64,000 nucleotides of DNA from Arthrobacter ramosus. GTDB lineage: Bacteria > Actinomycetota > Actinomycetes > Actinomycetales > Micrococcaceae. Made by a program: the position numbers and the translations under genes. The notes under the pieces were generated by a model. That model saw nothing but the letters and a program-made list of their open reading frames with translations, was not told the DNA's origin and did not search any database. The stretch spans positions 5,146,001 to 5,210,000 of the forward strand of contig NZ_BAAAWN010000001.1 in NCBI RefSeq assembly GCF_039535095.1, read 5' to 3'. Shown here one piece after another: positions 9,165 through 17,082 of this stretch. How positions within the stretch are numbered: position 1 is the first letter of the stretch; each line of letters starts with the position of its first letter.

Positions 9165-9216
9165 GTTTCGGTATTGTATGGTTTTCCTAGGACAAGACTA
9201 CCGGAGGCCGCATCAC

Positions 9217-9948
9217 ATGAAGATCGCAGTATTCGGGGCAAACGGCCCCACCGGAAGGATTCTGACCGCGCAAGCGCTCGGCGCCGGACACGTCGTCACT
9301 GCTGTCACGCGCAGGCCTCGCGAATTCCCGCTTTCCGCCCCCGGCCTAAGCGTCGTCGGCGGCGATGTGTACACCTTTGAGGACGTAAGTGCCGTCGTCG
9401 AAGGAAAGGATGCCGTTCTCTCAACCCTTGGTGTTCCATACAGCCGCCAGCCGATCACGGTCTATTCAGTGGGAACCAGCAACATCATCCGGGCGATGGG
9501 CAACCACGGCGTCCGCCGGCTGGTCTGCGTGAGCTCCAGCGCCACCGACATCACCGCCGGCCCGCATGGCGGGTTCCTCTTCGACAAAGTGCTGCAGCCC
9601 CTCGTTACCAAGCTGCTGGGAAAGACGCTGTATGAGGACATGCGGCGGATGGAATCCGCCGTCGCCGCCAGCGGCCTGGATTGGACAATTATGCGTCCCT
9701 CCGGTCTTTTCGAGACCGAGTCCGTCACCGAATACAAGATGGCCGTTGACTACATAGCCGGTACTTTCACGTCGCGGGCCGACCTTGCGGACTCCATGCT
9801 GAGGCAACTCACCTCGGACGAATTCGTGCGCAAAAATGTCGCGGTCGCAACTTTCTCGCAGAAGCCGAGCCTCATCCAGCTCCTTTTCCGTGAGGCCAGC
9901 AGCAAGAAGGCCGCGCCGGACAGCGTCCCCGAGGGTAACCGGGCATGA
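9217..9948 (+). CDS. NmrA-like NAD(P)-binding oxidoreductase (atypical SDR)
   Basis: A 243-aa Rossmann protein that starts MKIAVFGANGPTGR, the GxxGxxG nucleotide site of atypical short-chain dehydrogenases (NmrA or SDR_a5 types). VSSSATDI and WTIMRPSGLF near residues 105 and 160 fit the family. The start at 9217 is preferred over an in-frame ATG at 9157 because GGAGG lies 10 bp upstream and the Rossmann motif then sits at the N-terminus. It is divergent from marR. It is probably a quinone or flavin reductase or a redox sensor; the substrate is unknown. Confidence 0.8.
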   Translation: MKIAVFGANGPTGRILTAQALGAGHVVTAVTRRPREFPLSAPGLSVVGGDVYTFEDVSAVVEGKDAVLSTLGVPYSRQPITVYSVGTSNIIRAMGNHGVRRLVCVSSSATDITAGPHGGFLFDKVLQPLVTKLLGKTLYEDMRRMESAVAASGLDWTIMRPSGLFETESVTEYKMAVDYIAGTFTSRADLADSMLRQLTSDEFVRKNVAVATFSQKPSLIQLLFREASSKKAAPDSVPEGNRA

Positions 9949-9965
9949 ACCGCAGTGGGAAACAC

Positions 9966-10003
9966 GAAACCCTCCTTCACGTGATGATGTGAAGGAGGGT
10001 TTC
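9966..10003. terminator. Hairpin terminator between convergent genes
   Basis: GAAACCCTCCTTCAC (9966-9980) pairs perfectly over 15 bp with 9989-10003; the loop is GTGATGAT. It serves the NmrA-like gene on one strand and the permease gene on the other. Its core is the same as in the hairpin at 8601-8635. Confidence 0.8.
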
Positions 10004-10021
10004 GGGTTTCGCCGCTATATG

Positions 10022-10064
10022 TGAGCGGGCGTCGGAAGAATTGCCGCTATATGTGAGCGGGCGT
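10022..10064 (-). repeat. 32-bp-period repeat block, two units (reverse strand)
   Basis: TGAGCGGGCGT at 10022 and 10054 is the complement of ACGCCCGCTCA; the period is again 32 bp. Each unit is preceded on the plus strand by GCCGCTATATG. Read along the minus strand the order is permease stop, unit, unit, hairpin, the same order as after mtlD. Confidence 0.8.
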
Positions 10065-10065
10065 C

Positions 10066-11538
10066 CTAGCGGGCGGCGGTTTCGACGGCGGTCGTTTCGG
10101 TTTCGGCCATGGCTTTCCACTCGGCCACACGGGCCTGGTGCAGCGGCGACTTCCGGACCAAGGCGTAAGCCACGGCGAGGACGGCGAACCAGATCGGCGT
10201 GACGAGCAGAGCCGTGAGGGTGTCCGGTTGGGTCGTCAGGGCCCAGACCAGGAAGGCGAAGAAGGCGAAGACCACCCACACCATCACGATGCCGCCGGGC
10301 ATCTTGAACGTCGAGGCCTCGTGCAGGTGGGGCCGGCGCTTCCGGAAAACGAGGTAGCTGGCCAGGATGATGGACCAAACGAACATGAAGCAGACGGCGG
10401 ACACGGTGGTGACCATGTCGAAGGCTGCTCCGATGTCCTTGCCCGCATAGAGCAGTGCGACGCCGCCGAGAAGAAGCACGCAGGACAGGAACAGGGCGTT
10501 CTGCGGGACTTTGCGGCTGGAAAGGCGGCCGAACATCTTGGGGGCATCGCCGTCGTTCGCCAGGCCGAACACCATGCGCGAGGTCGAGTAGATACCGGAG
10601 TTGGCCGAGGACATGGCGGAGGTCAGGACCACGAGGTTCACCACGGTTGCCGCGATGCCCAGCCCGGCCAGGGAGAACATGGCGATGAACGGGCTGTGGC
10701 CGGCCTTGAACTCCGTCCATGGGATGACGGACATCAGGATGATGAGCGCGCCGACGTAGAACAGCATGACGCGGACCGGGATGGCGTTGATGGCGCGGGG
10801 CAGGTTGTGCTCCGGGTTCTTGGTCTCGGCCGCGGCTGTGCCCACGAGTTCGATGCCCACGAAGGCGAAGACCGCGATCTGGAAACCGGCAACGAAGCCC
10901 ATGAATTCCTTGGGGAAGAAGCCGCCGTGGCTCCAGAGATTGGTCAAGCTCGCGGCTCCGGCGTCTGACTTGAAGCCGGTCGAGATCATCACGATGCCCA
11001 CGATGATCAAAGCGGCAATGGCGACGATCTTGATGAGGGCGAACCAGAACTCAGTCTCGCCGAAAGCCTTCACCGTGGGGAGGTTCAGGAGGAGCAGGAT
11101 GGCGATGGTCGCGAGGCCCGGAATCCAGAGCGGAACCCCCGGCCAGAGCTCATTGGCGTAGCCCGCGATGGCGATGACATCGGCCACCCCTGTTACTACC
11201 CAACAGAACCAGTAGGTCCAGCCGGTGAAGAAGCCTGCCCAGGGACCAAGGAGGTCGCCCGCGAAGTCGCTGAAGGACTTGTAGTTCAGGTTGGACAGCA
11301 GGAGCTGGCCCATGGCGCGCATGACGAAGAACAGCATGAAGCCGATGATCATGTACACGAAGATCACGGACGGCCCGGCGACGGAGATGGTCTTTCCGGA
11401 GCCCATGAACAGGCCTGTGCCGATGGCGCCGCCGATGGCAAGCAATTGGATGTGGCGGTTGCTCAGTGAGCGCGCCAGATGCGGCTCGCTGTCTTTGCTG
11501 GAGGCAGTGCGTTGCCCCGTTGTTGTCTGGTGAGACAT
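10066..11538 (-). CDS. APC-family amino acid permease (CycA/AAT type)
   Basis: A 490-aa membrane protein with about 12 predicted membrane segments. The N-terminal block [20 protein letters not shown] is the amino-acid-binding first helix of the AAT branch of the APC superfamily, which includes D-serine/D-alanine/glycine and aromatic amino acid proton symporters. GAAGGAT precedes the ATG. It ends next to two 32-bp repeat units and a terminator. The substrate cannot be fixed from sequence; a D-Ala/Gly/D-Ser transporter is one likely option. Confidence 0.88.
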   Translation of the reverse strand: MSHQTTTGQRTASSKDSEPHLARSLSNRHIQLLAIGGAIGTGLFMGSGKTISVAGPSVIFVYMIIGFMLFFVMRAMGQLLLSNLNYKSFSDFAGDLLGPWAGFFTGWTYWFCWVVTGVADVIAIAGYANELWPGVPLWIPGLATIAILLLLNLPTVKAFGETEFWFALIKIVAIAALIIVGIVMISTGFKSDAGAASLTNLWSHGGFFPKEFMGFVAGFQIAVFAFVGIELVGTAAAETKNPEHNLPRAINAIPVRVMLFYVGALIILMSVIPWTEFKAGHSPFIAMFSLAGLGIAATVVNLVVLTSAMSSANSGIYSTSRMVFGLANDGDAPKMFGRLSSRKVPQNALFLSCVLLLGGVALLYAGKDIGAAFDMVTTVSAVCFMFVWSIILASYLVFRKRRPHLHEASTFKMPGGIVMVWVVFAFFAFLVWALTTQPDTLTALLVTPIWFAVLAVAYALVRKSPLHQARVAEWKAMAETETTAVETAAR

Positions 11539-11696
11539 ATCTGCATCCTTCGGGTGATTCGCCGCATGGTGACGTGGCTAACAAATCTGCTAGTCCAAAC
11601 TAACTCCAACCGTCCAAGAATTTGTGATTGATCGTTTCATCCAGAATTCATGAAGGCTCGTAAAACGAATCCGCCAGCTTGTGTCAGGCTAGTGTT

Positions 11697-12200
11697 ATGA
11701 GTCACGCAAATCCAGGAGTGAAGCCGCTATTGAGCATGGTTCTGGACGAAGGAGTCTTCACGCTCCGCCGGGCCCACTGGGAGGACCTGCCCGCCATTCT
11801 GAGATTGCTCGCCGCGGATCAATTGGGTAGTTCCCGTGAAAACGCCGAGGACGTCGGACCCTATCTGCAGGCGTTTCAGCAGATCAACGAGGATCCCGCC
11901 CAGTTGTTGGTGGTAGGCCACTTGAACGGTGCTTGCGTGGCAACTTTCCAGCTCAGTTTCATCCCGGGCTTGGCTCGTAAGGGCTCGCTGCGCTGCCAGA
12001 TCGAGGCCGTGCGCGTCGCCGCAGAGTTGCGGGACCATGGCGTCGGTGCGGCAATGATGCAATGGGCCATCGAAGAGGCCCGGAACCGGGGCTGCACCCT
12101 GGTCCAGCTCACCAGCGACAAGTCCCGCAAGGATGCCCATCGCTTCTATGAGCGGCTTGGCTTCGTGGCCAGTCACGAGGGAATGAAGCTGGCCCTGTAG
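11697..12200 (+). CDS. GNAT-family N-acetyltransferase
   Basis: A protein of about 167 aa with an acetyl-CoA-binding GNAT fold. The A motif IEAVRVAAELRDHGVGAAMMQ fits R/Q-x-x-G-x-G/A in relaxed form (read as VRVAAELRDHGVGAAM), followed by a C-terminal AHRFYERLGFV. An upstream in-frame start at 11679 and an internal ATG at 11736 are alternatives; 11697 was chosen for length. It is divergent from the permease and upstream of a marR-MFS pair. The acetylated target is unknown. Confidence 0.8.
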   Translation: MSHANPGVKPLLSMVLDEGVFTLRRAHWEDLPAILRLLAADQLGSSRENAEDVGPYLQAFQQINEDPAQLLVVGHLNGACVATFQLSFIPGLARKGSLRCQIEAVRVAAELRDHGVGAAMMQWAIEEARNRGCTLVQLTSDKSRKDAHRFYERLGFVASHEGMKLAL

Positions 12201-12246
12201 CTCTGGCAGCCTCGAGGGGTCCCAAGACAAAGTCCCGCATGCCTTG

Positions 12247-12283
12247 ATATTTAGGTATCCTAACTGTTAGGATACCTAAATAT
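12247..12283. promoter_or_regulatory. 37-bp perfect palindrome: MarR operator covering the promoter and start codon
   Basis: ATATTTAGGTATCCTAAC (12247-12264), one central T, then its exact complement to 12283, ending inside the marR ATG (12282-12284). It contains two smaller palindromes, TTAGGTATCCTAA (12251-12263) and TTAGGATACCTAA (12267-12279), centred 16 bp apart. It also contains a plausible promoter: TTGATA at 12244, an 18-bp spacer, and TAGGAT at 12268, which would start the transcript at or beside the start codon. Confidence 0.85.
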
Positions 12284-12728
12284 GAACCCCAATCAAGCTG
12301 ACGACGCGCTCCTCGCCCTCGCCCAATCATTCCGGGAAGCCTTGCGGCAGAGCGTCTACGTGATGCGCCGCCTCGATTCCGAGGAGCAACTCAGCTCGGC
12401 CCAGCTTGGGGTCCTCAAGATGGCGCTCGACGGCGGTGCCCGCGTCGGGGGGATCGCCCGGAACCTTGGGGTCAAGGTCCCCAGCGCCACGGAGCAGATC
12501 ATCAAGCTTGAGCGCGCAGGCCTGGTCAAACGCGAAGCGGACCCGGACGACTCCCGCGCCGTACGCGTCGCCGCGACCGCGGCGGGACGAGCCGCCGTCG
12601 AGAATGCAGACCGCCGCCGTAACGAATTCATCGCCGGGATCCTCGGAACGCTGAGCCAGGCGGAACGCGACGCCGTCGAAGCCGCACTTCCGGTGTTCGA
12701 CAAGATCAACCACTCAGTCCAGATCTGA
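12282..12728 (+). CDS. MarR-family regulator, probably leaderless and self-regulated
   Basis: A 148-aa winged-helix protein with SSAQLGVLKMALDG, then VGGIARNLGVKVPSATEQIIK (recognition helix VPSATEQIIKLER) and LVKREADPDDSRAVRV (wing). No Shine-Dalgarno is possible because the operator palindrome runs into the start codon. The MFS exporter gene follows 25 bp later on the same strand, so this is a repressor-efflux pump pair. The inducer is probably a toxic small molecule exported by the pump (inference from gene order). Confidence 0.88.
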   Translation: MNPNQADDALLALAQSFREALRQSVYVMRRLDSEEQLSSAQLGVLKMALDGGARVGGIARNLGVKVPSATEQIIKLERAGLVKREADPDDSRAVRVAATAAGRAAVENADRRRNEFIAGILGTLSQAERDAVEAALPVFDKINHSVQI

Positions 12729-12753
12729 TAACCCAAAACTAGGAGAGCAGTCC

Positions 12754-13980
12754 ATGAAAGGCCAGCTCGCAGAGCAACTGCAGCCAGCGGAAGAAACACT
12801 CGAGGCCGAGAAGGCCTCGTTCCTCAAGCAGCCCAAAGCTGTGTGGGCCACGGCGATTGCCGCCGTCTTCGCCTTCATGGGTATCGGACTGGTGGACCCG
12901 ATCCTGCCGGCCATCGCCAAGAACCTCCAAGCCAGCCCCAGCCAAGTGTCGTTGCTCTTCACGAGCTACTTCCTGGTGACCGCGGTCGCAATGCTCGTGA
13001 CCGGGTTCGTCTCTTCGCGGATCGGTGGCAAAAAGACGCTCATGATCGGCCTGGCCCTGATTGTCGTGTTCGCCTCGCTGTCAGGCATGTCCGGAAGCGT
13101 GGGTGAGCTGGTCGGATTCCGCGCTGGTTGGGGACTTGGCAATGCCCTCTTCGTGGCCACCGCGCTTGCCGTGATTGTCGGCGTCGCGAGCGGCGGAACC
13201 GGCACAGCGATCATTCTCTACGAAGCCGCCCTTGGCCTGGGCATTTCCCTCGGCCCGTTGCTCGGAGCACTCCTTGGGGGCTGGCAATGGCGCGCACCGT
13301 TCTTTGGCACCGCGGTCCTCATGGCCATTTCCTTCATCGCCTTGCTGGCACTGCTGCCCAAGACCCCGACGCCGGCCACGAAGGCCCGTTTGCGTGACCC
13401 GCTCCTCGCCCTGGGCCACAAAGGCCTTCGCACTACCGCGGCCAGCGCCCTGTTCTACAACTACGGCTTCTTCACAATCCTGGCTTTCACGCCCTTCATT
13501 CTCGGGATGGACGCCTACGGTATCGGCTCCGTGTTCTTTGGTTGGGGCGTGGCCGTGGCCGTGTTCTCGGTCTTCGTGGCACCCGTGCTGCAGCGTCGCT
13601 TCGGTACCACCAACGTCCTGGTCGGCACCCTCGGGGCCCTTTTGCTGGACCTCGTCGGGCTGGGACTGGCCGCGGGGCACTCGGTGACTGCCGTCGTCGT
13701 GCTCGTCATTGTGGCGGGCGCCCTGCTGGGCATCAACAACACGCTCTACACCGAACTGGCCATGGAAGTCTCCGATTCGCCGCGTACCGTGGCTTCGGCC
13801 GGTTACAACTTTGTGCGGTGGATGGGTGGCGCGCTGGCTCCGTTTGTCGCGGCACAACTCGGTGAGCACTTCGGCCCGCAGGTCCCGTTCTTCGCCGCGG
13901 CCCTTGCCCTCGCGTTCGCGATCCTCGTAGCCGTCGGCGGCCGCCGCTACCTGAAGTCACACGAACCGCACCTCGTGTAG
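12754..13980 (+). CDS. MFS drug-efflux transporter
   Basis: A 408-aa major facilitator protein with about 12 membrane segments. After a 28-residue hydrophilic N-terminus come VFAFMGIGLVDPILPAIA (helix 1) and VTGFVSSRIGGKKTLMIG, the loop 2-3 motif of drug exporters. AGGAG precedes the ATG. It is co-transcribed with the MarR regulator immediately upstream, which suggests inducible resistance to an unknown compound. A long inverted repeat follows the stop codon. Confidence 0.87.
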   Translation: MKGQLAEQLQPAEETLEAEKASFLKQPKAVWATAIAAVFAFMGIGLVDPILPAIAKNLQASPSQVSLLFTSYFLVTAVAMLVTGFVSSRIGGKKTLMIGLALIVVFASLSGMSGSVGELVGFRAGWGLGNALFVATALAVIVGVASGGTGTAIILYEAALGLGISLGPLLGALLGGWQWRAPFFGTAVLMAISFIALLALLPKTPTPATKARLRDPLLALGHKGLRTTAASALFYNYGFFTILAFTPFILGMDAYGIGSVFFGWGVAVAVFSVFVAPVLQRRFGTTNVLVGTLGALLLDLVGLGLAAGHSVTAVVVLVIVAGALLGINNTLYTELAMEVSDSPRTVASAGYNFVRWMGGALAPFVAAQLGEHFGPQVPFFAAALALAFAILVAVGGRRYLKSHEPHLV

Positions 13981-13985
13981 GAGGG

Positions 13986-14051
13986 CCCAACTGACTCGCA
14001 GTTGTTGTCGTTATGAGGGCTCAAAACGACAACAACTGCGAGTTACTTGGG
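13986..14051. repeat. Long inverted repeat, copy 1 (27-bp arms)
   Basis: The left arm 13986-14012 and right arm 14025-14051 pair over 27 bp with two mismatches, around a 12-nt loop. The core AACGACAACAACTGCGAGT is shared, with one base changed, with the element at 50439-50504. It lies between convergent reading frames and may also act as a terminator, although no U tract follows. Confidence 0.8.
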
Positions 14052-14057
14052 TGGGGA

Positions 14058-14559
14058 TTACTTGGGCGTGATCGCGAGCTCTGCGGGATTGGCGCCCTTC
14101 GGGACGAACAACGTGTCGGCCTGCTCAAGGGACATGCCGTTGGTTTCCGGCACCTTGAACATGACGAAGAAGAACGACGCCGCGGCGAACAGCGCGTACA
14201 TGCCGTAAGTCAGCGGCAGCGAACCGGCCGCCATGATGGGGAAGCTCAAGGTGATGGCGAAGTTGGCGCTCCACACCACGGCGGCCAGGCCGAGCGCGCG
14301 GGCGCGGAGCGAGCCCTTCTGGGTGCAGAGTTCGTCCTGCTTGATGGAGTCACGGATTTCGCGGATGTGGCGTTCGGTATCGTCGCCGGGCATCAGGGCG
14401 TCGAAGATCTTGCGTGCGGTGTCTTCCTTACCGTTGAGGACCAGGAAGTGCGGCGACTCAGGCAGCCGGAACGCGATCAGGCCGTATATCGCGGCGGGCA
14501 CGGCACAGGCAATGAACAATCCAACGCCAGGCCTCAATTCCGAGCCACAGGGCGGACGT
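14058..14559 (-). pseudogene. Remnant of a sugar-porter MFS transporter
   Basis: The minus strand encodes ACAVPAAIYGLIAFRLPESP, a long loop, then RALGLAAVVWSANFAITLSF and VPETNGMSLEQAD, all sugar-porter signatures. The region between the PESP loop and the RALG block is missing, which removes several membrane helices. Upstream, SALWLGIEAWRWI is readable in another frame just before ACAVPAAIYG, so a frameshift is also present. The N-terminal half is absent; the sequence there becomes non-coding and runs into the terminator of the next gene. This is a clear relic. Confidence 0.8.
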
Positions 14560-14623
14560 GTCACGCCACGCAAACTTTTGCGCCGCCGTCGGGCACTCCC
14601 CGGCGCGAACACTGGAAACGACA

Positions 14624-14654
14624 ACGGCAGGCAGTCCAAAAGACTGCCTGCCGT
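14624..14654. terminator. Terminator after the DHA2-type MFS gene
   Basis: ACGGCAGGCAGTC (14624-14636) pairs perfectly with 14642-14654 around the loop CAAAA. It lies 23 bp beyond the stop codon of the minus-strand MFS gene. Confidence 0.75.
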
Positions 14655-14676
14655 GACGCGGTCGAAGAGACGGAAA

Positions 14677-16329
14677 CTAGTGCGCGGAAACGGATTCCTT
14701 TGCTGCCGCCTTCGGATCCATCAGTTTCTTGTTCGGCAAAGCGAAGCTGATGAGGAACGCGAGGCCGGTCAGCGCCGCGGCGGTCAGCATCACGGTGTCG
14801 ATCGATTGCGCGAAGCCTTCAACGATGGGCCGTGTGAGCGCCGGGTTGGCGTGGTGCAGCCAGCTGGTGTCGTTCAGCGAATCGTTCGTGGCGCCGTTCT
14901 TGAAGAAGTCGTACAGCTTGGCGTTGGCGGGATCCGCGGCAACCGCAGGATCCTTGAGCACCTTGAGGTAGTCCGCGCTGCCCATGGCGTCCTTCATGCC
15001 CGAGGCGATCTTGTCGGCGGCCAGGCTGAAGAGCATCGAGATGAACACCGCGGTTCCCACCGCGCCACCCATGGAACGGAAGAACGCAGCGGTGGACGTG
15101 CCCACACCCATGTCTTTCGGCGGCACGGAGACCTGCATGGCCAGTGTGAGCGGCTGCATGCAGAAGCCCAGGCCCATGCCGAAGAATACGGCGATCAGAC
15201 CGGGAACCCAGAGGCCGGTGTCGACGCCGAGGGATAGGCCCATGACGATGGCGGCGGCGGTCAGGATGCCCGTACCGAGGATCGGGAAGATCCGGAAAAC
15301 GCCCGACGCCGAGATGGTCCGTCCCGCTGTAATGGAACCGAAGAGGATGCCCACTGTGAAGGTGATCATCATGAGGCCCGCTTCGGTAGGGGTGAGGCCC
15401 TTGACCAGCTGCAGGTACATCGGGAGCATCGCGATGGCCCCGAACATGCCGATACCGATGATGAAGTTCAGCAGGGAAGACAAGCCGAAGGTGATGTTCC
15501 TGAAGAGCCGCAAGGGGATCAGCGCGTAGTCGCCGGCACGCCGCTCAACCAGCAGGAACGCGATGATGCCGATGACGCCAAGCCCGTAGCAGATCCACGA
15601 GTTGCCGGAGGTCCAGCCCCAGCTGCGGCCTTGCTCGGCCACGAGCAGCAGCGGGACGATTGCCAGCGTAATGGCTCCCGCGCCCCAGTAGTCGATCTTC
15701 TGCTTGACGTGCTTCGCGGGCAGGTGCAGGTAGAAGAACACCACGGCCAGTGCAGCCAGGCCTATGGGCAGGTTGATGAAGAAGACCCAGCGCCAGCCGT
15801 CGAAGCCAAGGATGTTGGACGAGCCTGCGAAAGCACCGCCGACCACGGGCCCGAGGACCGAGGAAACGCCAAAGACGGACATGAAGTAGCCCTGGTACTT
15901 GGCACGATCCTTCAGGGCAACGATGTCGCCGATGATGGTCAGCGCGAGGGCCAGCAGACCGCCGGCGCCCATACCTTGTATGCCGCGGGCGATGGCGAGC
16001 TCGGTCATGGAGTGAACGGAACCGGCGTACAGTGAGCCGGCGAGGAAGATCAGGATCGCGGCCAGGTACAGCGGGCGGCGGCCGAAGATGTCACTGAGCT
16101 TGCCGTACAGCGGGGTGGTCACCGTGGAGGTGATGAGGTAGGCCGTAGTGGCCCACGCCTGCAGAGACAGGCCGTCCAGGTCGTTGGCGATGGTGTAAAT
16201 GGACGTGGACACGATGGTCTGGTCCAGGGAGGACAGGAACATGCCGAGCATGAGGCCCACCATGACGGTGAGCGTCTGACGGTGTGTCAGGACCTCTCCG
16301 GCGGCCCGCACAGGCGTGGCGTTGGACAT
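14677..16329 (-). CDS. DHA2-family (EmrB/QacA) MFS multidrug transporter
   Basis: A 550-aa membrane protein with about 14 predicted helices. GMFLSSLDQTIVSTSIYTIA and YGKLSDIFGRRPLY near residues 30 and 75 are diagnostic of DHA2 drug:proton antiporters, as is the motif-C region VSSVLGPVVGGAFAG. It starts behind GGAGAAGCA. A separate inverted repeat lies in its promoter, but no regulator gene is adjacent. The substrate is unknown. Confidence 0.88.
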   Translation of the reverse strand: MSNATPVRAAGEVLTHRQTLTVMVGLMLGMFLSSLDQTIVSTSIYTIANDLDGLSLQAWATTAYLITSTVTTPLYGKLSDIFGRRPLYLAAILIFLAGSLYAGSVHSMTELAIARGIQGMGAGGLLALALTIIGDIVALKDRAKYQGYFMSVFGVSSVLGPVVGGAFAGSSNILGFDGWRWVFFINLPIGLAALAVVFFYLHLPAKHVKQKIDYWGAGAITLAIVPLLLVAEQGRSWGWTSGNSWICYGLGVIGIIAFLLVERRAGDYALIPLRLFRNITFGLSSLLNFIIGIGMFGAIAMLPMYLQLVKGLTPTEAGLMMITFTVGILFGSITAGRTISASGVFRIFPILGTGILTAAAIVMGLSLGVDTGLWVPGLIAVFFGMGLGFCMQPLTLAMQVSVPPKDMGVGTSTAAFFRSMGGAVGTAVFISMLFSLAADKIASGMKDAMGSADYLKVLKDPAVAADPANAKLYDFFKNGATNDSLNDTSWLHHANPALTRPIVEGFAQSIDTVMLTAAALTGLAFLISFALPNKKLMDPKAAAKESVSAH

Positions 16330-16366
16330 TGCTTCTCCAAGGGTGGATGAAAAGGGGACTAAGCAG

Positions 16367-16391
16367 GGATAGTTGCTTTCAGTAACTATCC
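16367..16391. promoter_or_regulatory. Inverted repeat in DHA2 transporter promoter
   Basis: GGATAGTT (16367-16374) and AACTATCC (16384-16391) flank 9 bp, about 40 bp before the transporter start. The shape resembles MarR or TetR operators of efflux genes. The cognate regulator is not next door, so it may act in trans. Confidence 0.5.
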
Positions 16392-16437
16392 TAATCGCTC
16401 CTGTATTCCTTGTCTTACCCGATTGGCGGGAAAAATG

Positions 16438-16920
16438 TCACCGCTCCACGAGAATCCCGTCAGGATCGCAGTAGATCAGGGTGCCGGGTTCGATGTGCAC
16501 TCCGTCAATCACCAAAGGGATGTCCACTTCGCCACGGCCCACTTTGGAGCTCTTCTTGGGATTGCTCCCGAGTGCTTTGACGCCCAAAGGCAGCTTCGCG
16601 ATCGCCACGCGATCACGGATGGCCCCATTGATCACGACGCCGGCCCAGCCGTTCGCAACGGCGCTCTCCGCGATCATGTCCCCCATGAGGGCTGTGCGCA
16701 GCGAGCCGTAGCCGTCCACCACCAGCACGGCGCCTTCGCCAGGGGTCGCCAGAATTGTCTTCACCAGGGCATTGTCCTCAAAGCACTTGATGGTGCGAAC
16801 GGTGCCGCTGAAGTGCGAGACGCCGCCGAGGTCCTGGAACTGCAGTGATATCGACTCAACATCCTCGGCACGCTCGTCGTAGAGATCGGCGGTGTTGATG
16901 GGGTTCGCTGGGCTGTTCAT
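16438..16920 (-). CDS. RraA-family protein (RNase E inhibitor / aldolase fold)
   Basis: A 160-aa RraA-like protein. The signature region GDMIAESAVANGWAGVVING followed by AIRDRVAI matches the Gly...Arg-Asp site of class II pyruvate aldolases of the RraA/HMG aldolase fold. LPLGVKALGSNPKKS is also characteristic; the KALGSNP spelling is close to classical RraA rather than to the longer aldolases. GAGGAGG precedes the ATG. Role: either modulation of RNase E or aldol/oxaloacetate chemistry; sequence alone cannot decide. A longer paralogue is at 28891. Confidence 0.8.
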   Translation of the reverse strand: MNSPANPINTADLYDERAEDVESISLQFQDLGGVSHFSGTVRTIKCFEDNALVKTILATPGEGAVLVVDGYGSLRTALMGDMIAESAVANGWAGVVINGAIRDRVAIAKLPLGVKALGSNPKKSSKVGRGEVDIPLVIDGVHIEPGTLIYCDPDGILVER

Positions 16921-17082
16921 CGTTGATCCTCCTCGGTCCGTTGGAGTTACCCTAACGCGTGCGGACTTACCTTGGCGGTCCTGGACAGGGCAGTTGTCCA
17001 CATGCGCGCCTTCATGACAGCCGGACAGACTCCCACGGCGCTAGGCTGAATCCACACGTCCAGACGCTAGGGGAGCACCGCC

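Noticed and set aside
13986..14051. Inverted repeat considered as insertion-sequence ends
   Set aside because: Arms are separated by only 12 bp and no transposase lies between or near them.
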